NCBI GenBank assembly: GCA_965218775.1
Contig: CBDCLS010000005.1
Coordinates: 620,001-684,000, forward strand
Length of the DNA stretch: 64,000 nucleotides
Reading direction: 5' to 3'
Origin: CAUZIZ01 sp965218775
GTDB taxonomy: Bacteria > Acidobacteriota > UBA6911 > RPQK01 > JAJDTT01
Shown one piece after another: positions 17,066 through 26,267 of this stretch. The position numbers and the translations under genes are program-made. The notes below the pieces were generated by a model. It had not been told where the DNA came from, searched no databases, and worked only from the letters and a program-made list of their open reading frames with translations. The stretch's first letter is position 1. The number at the start of each line of letters is the position of its first letter.

Positions 17066-19969
17066 GTGGCCAGGACAAGGATCCGAATCCCCGATTCGAG
17101 AGCCCAGGTCCTGCCCATCTTGGAGGCGAGTTGTCTCTCCTGTCATGACGAAAACACTCGGCAGGCCGGACTTGTCCTTACCAGCCGAGACAACCTCCTG
17201 AACGGTGGAGACTCGGGCCCGGCCCTGATCCCCGGTTCCTCGTCCCAGAGCCTTCTCTTCCAGAAGATCTCCTCGGGAGCCATGCCCCTGAATCGCGCCC
17301 CCCTTGACCCGGCAGATATCCGACTCATCCGGAACTGGATCGATTCAGGAGCACCTGCCCAGGGAGAAATCGGAGACGAAGCCAGCCGTCGCCAACGGGT
17401 CACCGAGCGCGAGGTTCTGGCCAACATCCTGCACCTCAAGTGTATTGTCTGCCACGGAAAGCACAAACAGGAGGGCGGGCTGGATCTGCGTACCCGCGCC
17501 AGCCTCCTGAAGGGAGGGAACTCAGGGCCGGCGATGGTTCTGGGAAGACCCGGGGAGAGCCTTCTCATCCAGCGCATCTCCGATCGCGATATGCCGCCCC
17601 CAAAGTTGCAGTTCGCCTATTTCGTACGGGACGTCACCCTGGATGAGCTGGAGAAGCTCCAGCAGTGGATTGCCGATGGGGCTCCGCCCGATCTGCCGTC
17701 GGAGGGCGAGGCGGGTATCGGCGTAAGTGAGCAGGACCGAGAATTCTGGTCTTTCCGGGCGCCCCAGTGGCCCCAGGTTCCTCGGATACGGGATCGGCAA
17801 CGAGTCCGCACACCCATTGACGCCTTCCTGCTGGCGAAACTGGAAGCCAAGGAGCTGACCTTCTCCCCGGAGGCGGATCGGCTGACCCTGATGCGCCGGG
17901 CCTACTTCGATCTAATCGGCCTTCCCCCCGCACCCGAAGAGGTGGAGGCCTACCTCGAGGACACCAACCCCGACGCTTACGAACGACTTATCGATCGGCT
18001 CCTGGCGTCACCCCGTTACGGGGAGCGCTGGGGCCAGCACTGGTTGAACGCGGCCGGATACGCCGACTCGGAAGGAGGACCGGCGGATGATCTACCCAGG
18101 CCCCATGCCTACCGCTATCGAGACTACGTGATCCGTGCCTTCAACCAAGACAAGCCCTATGATCAGTTTCTGCTGGAGCAGATCGCCGGAGACGAGCTCT
18201 TCGACTACAGGGCGACTAACCCCTTGAGCCCACAGCAGAAAGATTACCTGGTGGCAACCGGATTCCTGCGCATGACACCCGACGCCACCAACTCCCACGA
18301 CGTGAACTTCGTCCCCTATCGGCTGGACACAGTGGCACGGGTGGTGGAAATGCTGGGCTCCACGGTCCTGGGGCTTACCGTGGGATGTGCCCGCTGTCAC
18401 GACCACAAGTTCGATCCCCTGCCCCAGAGAGACTACTATCGCTTCAGTGCCATACTCCGCAGCGCCTACGATCCTTACGACTGGCTTCTCCCCAACCGAC
18501 TGACCGGCACCTTCTTCGAGGAGGAGCCCTACGAGCCGAAACGCTATCTGGAGAGCGGAGACGACGAACTACTCACTCAGGTCCGGGAGCACAATGCCCC
18601 TATCCGGGTGGAAATCCAGCGCCTGGACGAAGAACTTGAAGCCGTAGCCAAGCCCCTGAGGCAGATTCTTCTGGAGGAAAAGCTGTCCCAGATTCCCGAG
18701 AAGCTTCGCGCCGATGTGGAGAAGGCTGTGGCCAGGGCGCCGAGGAAGCGCAGTTCGCTCGATCGCTATCTCTTGGAGCAGTTTCCCCTCTCGATCAAGG
18801 CGGCCGACCTGAGAAAGCGATTCCCCAAGTTCGCCCAGGCGAAAGACAAGTGGAAGAAGGCCATGGCCGCGAAGCTGGAGGAACTGAAGGCGGAGCCCGG
18901 GATCCGGGCCCTCTTCGATATGGGAGGGGAGCCCACCCCTACTTATCTCCTCAAGAGGGGAGATCCCTTCGACCCGGGTCCCCGGGTGCAGCCAGGCGTG
19001 CCCTCGGTTCTTCAAGACGGGCTCGAGCCCTACCGGGTCGTCAAACCATCCTGGAGCACAGACACCAGTGGCCGCCGGCTGGCTCTGGCCCGGTGGCTGG
19101 TGCAGCCCGATCATCCGCTAACCGCGAGAGTCCTGGTCAACCGTATTTGGCAGTATCACTTCGAAAAGGGTCTGGTGACGACTCCGGGAAACTTCGGAAA
19201 GCTGGGAACGCCCCCTTCCCATCCCCGCCTGCTGGACTGGCTGGCCACCGAGTTCGTCGAGCAAGGTTGGCGCATCAAAGCCCTACACCGGCTGATCATG
19301 ACCTCCTCCGCCTACCGTCAGAGCTCCCGTCGGCCTGCGCCAGGCGGACAGGATCCGGACAACCCGCTCCTTTCCCGGTTCCCTTTCCGCAGGCTGGATG
19401 CCGAGGCCATCCGGGACTCCATGTTGGCGGTGGCAGGAAGGCTTGATGCCAACCCGTTCGGACCACCCCAGGAAGTCAAGGTGACGCAGGAGGGAGAGGT
19501 TTTAAGCGAACCTACGGATTCCGGCTACCGCCGTAGCATCTACATGCTCCAGAGGCGAGGGACACCGCTGACACTGCTCCAGGCCTTCGACCTGCCCCGG
19601 TTGGACGATGCACGTCCCAACTGTCTGATGAGGGAGCACTCGACCGTATCGACCCAGGCCCTGCAGCTCCTTAACAGTGACCTCCTACGGGAAAGTGCCC
19701 GCTACTTTGCAGGCCGAGTCATGGATGCCGTAGGCAATGATCTCGCGAACCAGGTCGAGCGGGTCTACCTGTCGACCCTCTCCCGAAGACCCAGGGAAGA
19801 GGAGAGAAAGCTGGGGATCGAGGCGCTCCAGGAACTGGGTCAGGCCTGGCGAGACCATCTCGAGCAAGAGGTCCCCGCCGAACCCAAAGACATGAAGGCC
19901 AAGTGGCTCGCCCTGGGAACCTACTGCCACACGATTCTCAATTCGCCCGAATTCGTCTACATCGATTGA
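17066..19969 (+). CDS. PSD1 and planctomycete cytochrome C domain protein (DUF1549/DUF1553), frameshifted at its 5' end
   Basis: The open frame encodes about 960 residues. Two cytochrome-c-like segments come first (CLSCH and CIVCH), followed by DUF1549 (FWSFRAPQWPQ, RLTLMRRAYFDLIGLPPAPE, YGERWGQHWLNAAGYADSEG, TVGCARCHDHKFDPL) and DUF1553 (LVNRIWQYHFEKGLV, ASAYRQSSR-like). These proteins are exported and form pairs with DUF1501 partners; the biochemical role is unknown. The true start is probably ATG 17005 behind GGAGG, giving a signal peptide (MNRWSLLLAGFFSLAATC). That peptide lies in another frame and must shift by one base between about 17060 and 17105. The DUF1501 gene follows after 17 bases. 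Confidence 0.9.
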   Translation: MARTRIRIPDSRAQVLPILEASCLSCHDENTRQAGLVLTSRDNLLNGGDSGPALIPGSSSQSLLFQKISSGAMPLNRAPLDPADIRLIRNWIDSGAPAQGEIGDEASRRQRVTEREVLANILHLKCIVCHGKHKQEGGLDLRTRASLLKGGNSGPAMVLGRPGESLLIQRISDRDMPPPKLQFAYFVRDVTLDELEKLQQWIADGAPPDLPSEGEAGIGVSEQDREFWSFRAPQWPQVPRIRDRQRVRTPIDAFLLAKLEAKELTFSPEADRLTLMRRAYFDLIGLPPAPEEVEAYLEDTNPDAYERLIDRLLASPRYGERWGQHWLNAAGYADSEGGPADDLPRPHAYRYRDYVIRAFNQDKPYDQFLLEQIAGDELFDYRATNPLSPQQKDYLVATGFLRMTPDATNSHDVNFVPYRLDTVARVVEMLGSTVLGLTVGCARCHDHKFDPLPQRDYYRFSAILRSAYDPYDWLLPNRLTGTFFEEEPYEPKRYLESGDDELLTQVREHNAPIRVEIQRLDEELEAVAKPLRQILLEEKLSQIPEKLRADVEKAVARAPRKRSSLDRYLLEQFPLSIKAADLRKRFPKFAQAKDKWKKAMAAKLEELKAEPGIRALFDMGGEPTPTYLLKRGDPFDPGPRVQPGVPSVLQDGLEPYRVVKPSWSTDTSGRRLALARWLVQPDHPLTARVLVNRIWQYHFEKGLVTTPGNFGKLGTPPSHPRLLDWLATEFVEQGWRIKALHRLIMTSSAYRQSSRRPAPGGQDPDNPLLSRFPFRRLDAEAIRDSMLAVAGRLDANPFGPPQEVKVTQEGEVLSEPTDSGYRRSIYMLQRRGTPLTLLQAFDLPRLDDARPNCLMREHSTVSTQALQLLNSDLLRESARYFAGRVMDAVGNDLANQVERVYLSTLSRRPREEERKLGIEALQELGQAWRDHLEQEVPAEPKDMKAKWLALGTYCHTILNSPEFVYID

Positions 19970-19986
19970 CGAGGAACGGTTTCAAC

Positions 19987-21456
19987 ATGAATACCCTCAC
20001 CAGACGCCTCGGGCAGCCAGGAGTCGAACGGGAAGTCCTCTGCCACTCGCGACGGGATTTCTTCTCCCGAATCGGCGACGGGATCTCCGGTGCGGCACTG
20101 GCCCACCTCCTGGGTTCCGATTTGCTGGCCGCAGCGCCAGGTCCGGAGAATACGCCCACAAGGTCGGACCTTCAGCCGCGTTCTCCTCATTTTGAGGCCC
20201 CTGCCAAGTCGGTGATCCTTCTGTTCATGTCAGGGGGTCCCAGCCAGGTGGATCTGTTCGACCCCAAGCCGATGCTGGAGAAGCACGCCGGTCAGCTTCC
20301 AGGACGGGAGCTGGTCAACGACGTCCTCTTCACGGAGGAGGCCGGCGGCCTCATGCCCTCGCCCTTCCAGTTCGCTCGCCATGGCCAGTCGGGAATTCAG
20401 CTCTCGGAGCTCATGCCCCACCTGGCCAAGAGCGTGGATGAGTTGGCCATTATTCGCTCGATGTACACCACCAGCTTCACCCACGGACCAGGCATCTTCA
20501 TGATGCACGGAGGCACCGTGTTTCCAGGACGACCCACCATGGGAGCCTGGGTGACCTACGGGCTGGGGAGCGAGAACCAGAACCTCCCCGCCTACGTAGT
20601 ACTGGCCGATCCCGAGGGACCCCCAACCGCAGGAATAAAGAATTGGCAACCGGGATGGCTGCCCCCTGTGTTCCAGGGAACTCCCCTGCGCTCAGAAGGG
20701 TCGCCCATGCTGAACCTGCACCCCCGCGAGCCCTATCCGCCCACAGTGAGAACCCTGGCCCGGGGACTCCTCAAGCGCCTGGCAGAAGACCACCGCCAGG
20801 AGCGGACGGGCCAGCCCGAGCTGGATGCGCGCATCTCCAGCTACGAACTGGCGGCCCGAATGCAGATCTCCGCGGCCGATGTCCTGGACCTCTCCCAGGA
20901 AAGCGAGCGAACCCGCACCCTGTACGGACTCGACAAAGAACTTACGGCCAGCTACGGACGGCGCTGTCTGATGGCACGCCGCCTGGTAGAGCGGGGCGTG
21001 CGCTTCGTCCAGATCCACATCAAGGGACAGATCTGGGACAACCATTCGAACGTGGTCACGGGACTCGGGAAGGCCTGTGGACAAACGGACCAGCCGGTGG
21101 GAGCCCTGCTGACCGATCTAAAGCAGCGAGGTCTGCTGGAGACGACCCTGGTGCTCTGGGGTGGCGAGTTCGGTCGCCTTCCCCTCTCCCAGAGAGGCCT
21201 GGGCCGGGATCATGGTCCCGCCGGATTCAGCGTCTGGATGGCAGGGGGCGGCGTCAAGGGAGGCACGGTCTACGGCGGCACCGACGAGATCGGCTACAAG
21301 GCAGTGGAGAACCGGACCAGCGTCCACGACTTTCACGCCACGATGCTGCACCTGCTGGGACTGGACCACAAAAGGCTCGTCTACAAGCACAACGGCCTGG
21401 ACGAGCGCCTGACCGGCCAGGAAGCAGCCCGGGTGGTGAAGGAGATCCTGGCTTGA
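19987..21456 (+). CDS. DUF1501 domain-containing exported protein
   Basis: The 489-residue protein is a sulfatase-fold DUF1501 member. It starts at ATG 19987, giving a twin-arginine signal (CHSRRDFFSRIGDG, Arg22-Arg23). Typical stretches are ILLFMSGGPSQVDLFDPKP, the FTHGPGIFMMHGG region, RRCLMARRLVERGVRFVQI and WGGEFGRLPLSQ, and the C-terminal HDFHATMLHLLGLDH. It lies 17 bases behind the PSD1 gene, the usual two-gene arrangement in Planctomycetota, Verrucomicrobiota and Solibacter-like Acidobacteriota, so both products probably act together outside the cytoplasm. The frame extends upstream of 19987 but overlaps the PSD1 end and lacks homology. Confidence 0.93.
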   Translation: MNTLTRRLGQPGVEREVLCHSRRDFFSRIGDGISGAALAHLLGSDLLAAAPGPENTPTRSDLQPRSPHFEAPAKSVILLFMSGGPSQVDLFDPKPMLEKHAGQLPGRELVNDVLFTEEAGGLMPSPFQFARHGQSGIQLSELMPHLAKSVDELAIIRSMYTTSFTHGPGIFMMHGGTVFPGRPTMGAWVTYGLGSENQNLPAYVVLADPEGPPTAGIKNWQPGWLPPVFQGTPLRSEGSPMLNLHPREPYPPTVRTLARGLLKRLAEDHRQERTGQPELDARISSYELAARMQISAADVLDLSQESERTRTLYGLDKELTASYGRRCLMARRLVERGVRFVQIHIKGQIWDNHSNVVTGLGKACGQTDQPVGALLTDLKQRGLLETTLVLWGGEFGRLPLSQRGLGRDHGPAGFSVWMAGGGVKGGTVYGGTDEIGYKAVENRTSVHDFHATMLHLLGLDHKRLVYKHNGLDERLTGQEAARVVKEILA

Positions 21457-21541
21457 AGGCGGGGATTGAAGCCGACCTCTTCTTCTTCGAGCCCGAGCCT
21501 TTGGTCAGGGTGTCTCCGCTCGGGTGATATTTGGCATGTAG

Positions 21542-22618
21542 ATGAGTTGTTCCTCACCATCTGTGGAGAGTGCTGTTGGTTCTGGAGGGGAAAGTGGGTC
21601 AGGACGTGAAAGACCTCCCTGTGACCCTCCGACCGGGATCTCCGAAAGGCTAAGCGGCTCTTTCGGATCGCTGCAGCATCATCTCTGCTCCCTTCCGTGG
21701 ATCCTGATCCTGTCCGGTGGCTTGGCATTGGGTCAGGTAGAGAATCCCAGTCTCTCAGAGGTCCTGGCAGGACAGGGCATCATCGTCCAGGAAATCCGTG
21801 GGCTGCCGCAAGGGTCCCTTGAGCGGAACATTTCCAGCTATCAGTTCGAGCCCTTTCAAGAGGGCTGGTTCATCGGCTACTACTTTGTTGACGAGTTCAG
21901 TGAAGGCAACGCCCTTCCGGATCACTTCTGGCTGGTAGCGTCGGATCAGGGGAGGACCCGTGCGAAACGATTTCGGGTCTCAGAGTTTGGACTCGAGGGA
22001 ACCCTGGGCTCGATTCTTCGCCTCGATAAGGCAGGGGAGTATCTGGTGGTCGGTGGCCACTCGAGTCCATCGGCAGGACCGTCGGCCGTGATCCACCTCC
22101 CGGAACTGGAGGCACGCCGAAGCTTCCAGGGATGGGTCCTACAGGCTCTGCCCTCAAACAAGGTGGTCTATCACCGCAGCATGATTCACTGGGCTCCAAC
22201 CCATCCTGCTCGGGCCTGCCTCCTGAATCTGGACAACGGCGAAGAGCAGGAGATCTACCCCTTGAGACCCCGAAGCGACCTGTGGCGAAAGCGGGTAGCG
22301 TACCTGGGGGAAAAGTACGCCGAGTGGGGTGCAAGGCTGGGAAACCATCACCGAGACACAAACCAGTTCAATCTCTCAGTTTTCGGAACCTGGTATGACG
22401 ATATCTCCGACACTTTGGTTCTTCAGATGTTCTTCGGGGGCACCGAAAGATGCGGACTGAAGTACGACGACGGTCTCGAACACGTCCTCGTCCTCTATCG
22501 AAACCTGACCACCCATCCCCACTCCCAGGAGGCGCCGTTGCTCGAGATGCTGGCTCGGTTCGATGCGACTACGGTCGAGGACCTCATGAACAAGCCAGGC
22601 AAACTGCCCGAAAGGTGA
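21542..22618 (+). CDS. Secreted protein of unknown function
   Basis: The 358-residue product has an unusual Ser/Gly/Pro-rich start, then a hydrophobic stretch (WILILSGGLALG, about residues 53-64) that could be a late signal peptide or a signal anchor. The rest is soluble and rich in aromatic residues, with no motif I recognise. It lies 85 bases behind the DUF1501 gene on the same strand and may be part of that transcript. The true start may be an internal one closer to the hydrophobic stretch. It is uninterrupted and reads as a real protein. Confidence 0.6.
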   Translation: MSCSSPSVESAVGSGGESGSGRERPPCDPPTGISERLSGSFGSLQHHLCSLPWILILSGGLALGQVENPSLSEVLAGQGIIVQEIRGLPQGSLERNISSYQFEPFQEGWFIGYYFVDEFSEGNALPDHFWLVASDQGRTRAKRFRVSEFGLEGTLGSILRLDKAGEYLVVGGHSSPSAGPSAVIHLPELEARRSFQGWVLQALPSNKVVYHRSMIHWAPTHPARACLLNLDNGEEQEIYPLRPRSDLWRKRVAYLGEKYAEWGARLGNHHRDTNQFNLSVFGTWYDDISDTLVLQMFFGGTERCGLKYDDGLEHVLVLYRNLTTHPHSQEAPLLEMLARFDATTVEDLMNKPGKLPER

Positions 22619-22650
22619 ATCGGCAAACTGGGAAATGGGATATGACAAAA

Positions 22651-22680
22651 AGATCGCTTGGGTAAACGATCTCTCCTTTT
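22651..22680 (+). terminator. Possible weak intrinsic terminator
   Basis: The arms AGATCG (22651-22656) and CGATCT (22667-22672) form a short hairpin followed by CTCCTTTT. It lies about 30 bases after the stop of the secreted unknown. The stem is short, so confidence is low. Confidence 0.3.
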
Positions 22681-22797
22681 GATTCCAACCCTATCGGGGG
22701 TTGCGGACCGCCCCTATCGAGAGGCGCTTTTCCTCCCCTGGGGTACTGTTATGTACGCAACCCGTTCCGGGTTGATTCAGGTGGGGGGCTACCCCGT

Positions 22798-22820
22798 CCC
22801 CAGGGTTCGGAAACCCTGGG
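22798..22820. repeat. Perfect 9-bp-arm palindrome
   Basis: CCCAGGGTT and AACCCTGGG are separated by CGGA. The surrounding text (ACCCGTTCCGGGTTGATTC, then a run of G and TACCCC) looks like a REP or transposon-end motif. It lies between the secreted unknown and the IS1634-type transposase. Confidence 0.65.
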
Positions 22821-22904
22821 CTAACCTGAAGTTCCTTTCTGTTAGGAGCAGAAAAGTACCATGATTTCAAAGGGATACGTGCAATAGGGGCTGCAGCGGT
22901 CTGC

Positions 22905-24878
22905 CTACACTCGAATGGTCTCCAGAAGATCAAAGGCGCGTTGCTGCTTGGCGCTGGGTGTGGTGAGGATCTCGAAGGTGGTGGCCTCAGGGGCTGCGCT
23001 GCGGACCCGGCACAGGTTGCGGGTGATGCTGCTCAAGAACTTCAGAAGCGTCTGAAAGCTGTGCACCTCGGTGCCATCCTCAAGGGTTCTGGAGTGCACC
23101 TTACGGAGCGCTTGCTGGGAACGGCGGGCCGGCGCCACCGGGTCGCGCGTCCTCTTCGCTTCCAGATCCTCGTCGGCGAAGAGCAGCGGACGCCATGCCT
23201 CGAGCATGTGCCAGAGGACGTAGTAGGCGAGCAGACACAAAAAGATGTGGGCCCGGACCCGGCGGGCCAGGCGGTGGTGGATGGGTCGGACGTTGAGGTC
23301 CATCGTCTTGAAGGAGCGAAAGGCCCGCTCCACGCTGCCCAGGAGTTTGTAGCTGAGGACCGTCTGGGCGGCGTCGAGCGTCTCTTGGGGCAGGCTCGTG
23401 CGCACCACGTAGAGACCGTCGAGGGCCGCTTCGGCTTGGACCTTCTCCGGGTCGATCTCGAAGTCGAATCGATCCTCCTCGATGTGCAGTTGGAAGTGCT
23501 TGCCGACTTTGTACTTGTTGAGCACCTTTCCCACCCGAACCCCGATGTGCTCCTTGCCGTACAGACGCCCCCGCTGGATCCGCTGGCGGAGGTGCTCTAG
23601 CTGTTGGTCGATCGCCTGGCGATGACGGGCGTAGTGCTGCTGTCGTCTTTGCGCCAACTCTGGGCTCTTGCTCGCCGCTTGGGCCAGCTCGGCGGCGATC
23701 GCCTCTTCATCGGCTCGAGACTCGAAACCGTCCTCCCGTATCTGCAGCCGATAGTGTTGGCCCAGCCGGTACTGACCGAGCACCTGGCGCACGCGCTTGC
23801 CGATCTGCTCCTGCCCCTGCAGACGCCCTGCGGTGACCATCCGGCGCACCTTCTCCAGCTCCCGGGTGGTGGCCTCCAGCAGGCTGCTGCGGTGGCGCGC
23901 CCGTCTTTGGGCGAGCTCCGGATTCCGACAGGCGACGAGTCGTTCGCCGGGGAGGTCCGGATGGGAGAGCTCGAACAGGTTGCGCTCATCGAAGAGTCCC
24001 CTTTGGATCGCCCCGCCCTCCACTAGCTTGCGGATGGTCTCCGAGCGGAGCGCGCTGATCCAGTCGATGCCGTCGATCGGGCGCAGGGCATCGATCTGTT
24101 TGTGGGTGATCATCCCCCGGTCCCCCACCAGGGCCAGCCGCTCGATCCCGAACTGCTGTCGGAGCTTGTCCACCTCCGGCAGCAGGGTTTTCGGGTCCCC
24201 GGTCTTGCCCTCGAAGACCGAGACCGAGACGGGAATCCCGCGGCGGTTGGTCAGCAACCCGTAGTTGATCTGGAGCTTGCCGCGCTTTCCGTCCCGATTG
24301 TACCCGAGGCTGGCCAGCGAACAGGTGGTGCCCTCGAAGTAGGTGGAGGTCAGATCGTACAGCGCCAGGCCGTCCTCACGGAGGTGTCGAGCGGCCAGCT
24401 TTTTCTCGATCGGCGCCTGGCGTTGCCCTAACCAGTCCAGCGCCGCATACAGGTCCTCCTGGTCGGCCTCCTCCACTCCCAGCTCCGAGGGCAGGGTGGT
24501 GACCTGCCACCAGCGCGTGGTCGCCAGCTTACTGGCTGGTTCCAGGATGCGCGCCGCCACCAGGGCCAAGACCAACTGGCGTTGACGCGAGGGCCGCGAG
24601 GCCAGCAGTTGGGGGAGGCCGAGTCGGCGCATGGCCGTGAGCACGGCTTGGACGTGTCCCTGCTGGAAGGAGGCGATGGCCTCGAAGGCGTCCTCCGGGG
24701 CCAGCAGGGTTTCCCCCTTAAGGCTGCGGCGCAGCAGGGCGATCGCTTCGGCGGGCAACTTGGAGAGATTGGCAAGGGTGCGGGTCTTAACCTGACCGCC
24801 TTGGCGGTAGCTCTCGCGCAGCAGGATGGCGGGGGGAGAGCCGCGGTTGGGGACGGAGGTGATGTACATGATTACCAC
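22905..24878 (-). CDS. IS1634-family transposase with an internally duplicated insertion domain
   Basis: The 657-residue DDE transposase has catalytic-type Asp175 (LYDLTSTYFEG), Asp253 (VGDRGMI) and the late ERAFRSFK region with the DDE glutamate. It is complete, from the conserved N-terminal YREGGKVK-like block (YRQGGQVKTRTLANLSKL) to the end. Between the second Asp and the Glu, a segment of about 86 residues occurs twice in tandem (about 321-406 and 407-490): each has ELAQRR, then GRLxGxEHIG/GRLQGQEQIG, VLxxYxxGxH and an acidic end. The common form of the family carries one such unit. I could not resolve convincing terminal inverted repeats, so the element borders are left open. Its GC content is higher than the AT-rich DNA at 24880-25000. 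Confidence 0.9.
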   Translation of the reverse strand: MVIMYITSVPNRGSPPAILLRESYRQGGQVKTRTLANLSKLPAEAIALLRRSLKGETLLAPEDAFEAIASFQQGHVQAVLTAMRRLGLPQLLASRPSRQRQLVLALVAARILEPASKLATTRWWQVTTLPSELGVEEADQEDLYAALDWLGQRQAPIEKKLAARHLREDGLALYDLTSTYFEGTTCSLASLGYNRDGKRGKLQINYGLLTNRRGIPVSVSVFEGKTGDPKTLLPEVDKLRQQFGIERLALVGDRGMITHKQIDALRPIDGIDWISALRSETIRKLVEGGAIQRGLFDERNLFELSHPDLPGERLVACRNPELAQRRARHRSSLLEATTRELEKVRRMVTAGRLQGQEQIGKRVRQVLGQYRLGQHYRLQIREDGFESRADEEAIAAELAQAASKSPELAQRRQQHYARHRQAIDQQLEHLRQRIQRGRLYGKEHIGVRVGKVLNKYKVGKHFQLHIEEDRFDFEIDPEKVQAEAALDGLYVVRTSLPQETLDAAQTVLSYKLLGSVERAFRSFKTMDLNVRPIHHRLARRVRAHIFLCLLAYYVLWHMLEAWRPLLFADEDLEAKRTRDPVAPARRSQQALRKVHSRTLEDGTEVHSFQTLLKFLSSITRNLCRVRSAAPEATTFEILTTPSAKQQRAFDLLETIRV

Positions 24879-25168
24879 TATACCCTATATAATCCTTTAA
24901 AGTCAAGCACACTATTGAAATATAAGCCACAATTACATGCCTACACAATCCAGTCCAAAACTACCTTTATCTCCTGTAGAGTCAGTCAGTTATCTGCTAA
25001 AGTCTCAGGGAACTTCGGGCTAACAGACACAATCCCGTTGGGATTGACCTCCCCTTGGTCTTCGAAGTTCAAGGCCTCAACCCCCTGTTGCCCAAAAGTC
25101 TGGACGTGGGGCAAGCTCCAGTCAACCAGAGTTCGATGCTGGCGCGCTGCCGTCCCCACGTCGTGAAG

Positions 25169-25621
25169 CTACCCTTTGGGGACGATCTCCAGCAAGTTGT
25201 GGAAGGGATCGTGGACGAAAATGGGAACCGCTCCGTACATTTCCTTCCAGCCGGCCATGAGGTTCTGGGACAAGCCGTCGAGGGGAGGCGATTCTTCGCT
25301 GAAAAGAATCTCGATTCCGTGATCCTTCAACCGCTCCCTGGTCTCGGCAAAGTTCTCCACCAGGAAGGCCGCATGCCGGTGAATATAGCGAAAGCTGCGG
25401 CGACCCATCTCGCCCACATCGATAAACAGATCCTCCTGGCCGAGAGGTCGGGCAGAAACGATCAGGTGAAGCTCCTGATCTCCACAGGAGTAGAAGAGTC
25501 CTGGGAAGTTGAAGGCGGGACGGGGCTTCTGGGCAAAGCCCAGGACTTCGCCGTAGAACCACGCTGCCTTTGCCTCGTCCTGCACCAGAAGCGTCACATG
25601 ATGGATTCCTACCACGCTCAT
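25169..25621 (-). CDS. VOC (glyoxalase/dioxygenase-fold) family protein
   Basis: The 150-residue protein has two beta-alpha-beta-beta-beta modules: IHHVTLLVQDEAKAAWFY...LGF at the start and HAAFLVENFAETRERLKDHG in the middle, ending FVHDPFHNLLEIVP. The histidine and glutamate positions fit a metal-binding VOC enzyme. The start at 25621 is chosen for its strong AGGAGGGG and the immediate MSVVGIHHV fold start. It lies 25 bases behind the second VOC gene and is the last gene of a four-gene operon-like run with a lyase and a dehydrogenase. The substrate is unknown; glutathione-conjugate, lactoylglutathione or ring-cleavage roles are all possible. Confidence 0.88.
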   Translation of the reverse strand: MSVVGIHHVTLLVQDEAKAAWFYGEVLGFAQKPRPAFNFPGLFYSCGDQELHLIVSARPLGQEDLFIDVGEMGRRSFRYIHRHAAFLVENFAETRERLKDHGIEILFSEESPPLDGLSQNLMAGWKEMYGAVPIFVHDPFHNLLEIVPKG

Positions 25622-25646
25622 CGGATTCCCCTCCTTGGCCGGGACT

Positions 25647-26051
25647 TCACGCCTTGCCGGTGTCTTCCAGGATCTGCATGACCTCCGTCCTGACGCCACC
25701 CGGAGCTTCGAAAAAGGCGAACTTTCGAACCCCGAACTCTCCTTCCACGATCTGGGGCCCCATCACGAACTTGACGTTCGACTCGCGCAGGATCCGAATC
25801 TGAGACTCGAAGTCGTCGACCTCATAGACCACGTGGAGGAAACCATTAGGCAGCTCGATTCCCAGCAACTCCTCATAGGGAGCCTTGTCGAAGAGGATCA
25901 GACGGGTTTCTCCTACGCGGATCAGGTTGTAGGTGGACCCCAGGACCTCACTGCTGATTCTCAGCTCAGCTCCCAGGCACTCCAGGTAGAAGCGGGTAGT
26001 CCTCTCCAAGTCGTCTGTCTTGACGGCATAATTCCACATGCCTTTGACCAT
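25647..26051 (-). CDS. VOC family protein
   Basis: The 134-residue product has a VOC fold: MWNYAVKTDDLERTTRFYLECLG, a central LHVVYEVDDFESQIRILRE and the end FAFFEAPGGVRTEVMQ with a probable metal-binding Glu. The start at ATG 26051 follows GGAGGA. It is cotranscribed with the next VOC gene (25 bases apart). The two are only distantly similar, so they are not a recent duplication. The 216-base gap upstream, before the lyase stop, holds a large inverted repeat, so expression may be partly uncoupled from the lyase. Confidence 0.87.
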   Translation of the reverse strand: MVKGMWNYAVKTDDLERTTRFYLECLGAELRISSEVLGSTYNLIRVGETRLILFDKAPYEELLGIELPNGFLHVVYEVDDFESQIRILRESNVKFVMGPQIVEGEFGVRKFAFFEAPGGVRTEVMQILEDTGKA

Positions 26052-26092
26052 TGAGTCCTCCGTTGCCTTTAAGGCAGGCATCTGAGATCCAT

Positions 26093-26215
26093 GGAAGCCT
26101 GAAGCGCAAGCGAGGGGTTGGGAAGCCCGCCGAATCCTCTGCGTACTTGCGCTTCAGGCCCCTTTGTCCACGCGTTTCGCTGCACCCCAACCCCTCGCTC
26201 GCGCCTCAGGCTTCC
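26093..26215. repeat. Large inverted repeat between operon genes
   Basis: A 30-base arm at 26093-26122 (starting GGAAGCCTGAAGCGC) pairs with 26186-26215 with two mismatches. A third arm at 26146-26159 (CTTGCGCTTCAGGC) pairs perfectly with 26097-26110, so two alternative hairpins are possible. It lies between the lyase and the VOC pair. It may be a dispersed repeat; only one copy is in this window. Confidence 0.8.
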
Positions 26216-26267
26216 TGTCCTCGTGTAAGGCGCGAAGAACTGGCCAGCCACCTGGGTAAGTTCCAGG

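Noticed and set aside
20643..21527. Plus-strand 294-codon frame inside the DUF1501 gene
   Set aside because: It overlaps a confidently identified gene and has Pro/Arg/Gly-rich shadow composition.
22860..24905. Terminal inverted repeats of the IS1634-type element
   Set aside because: Only a loose match (TTTCAAAGG against TTTAAAGG) was found near the two sides, too weak to call ends.
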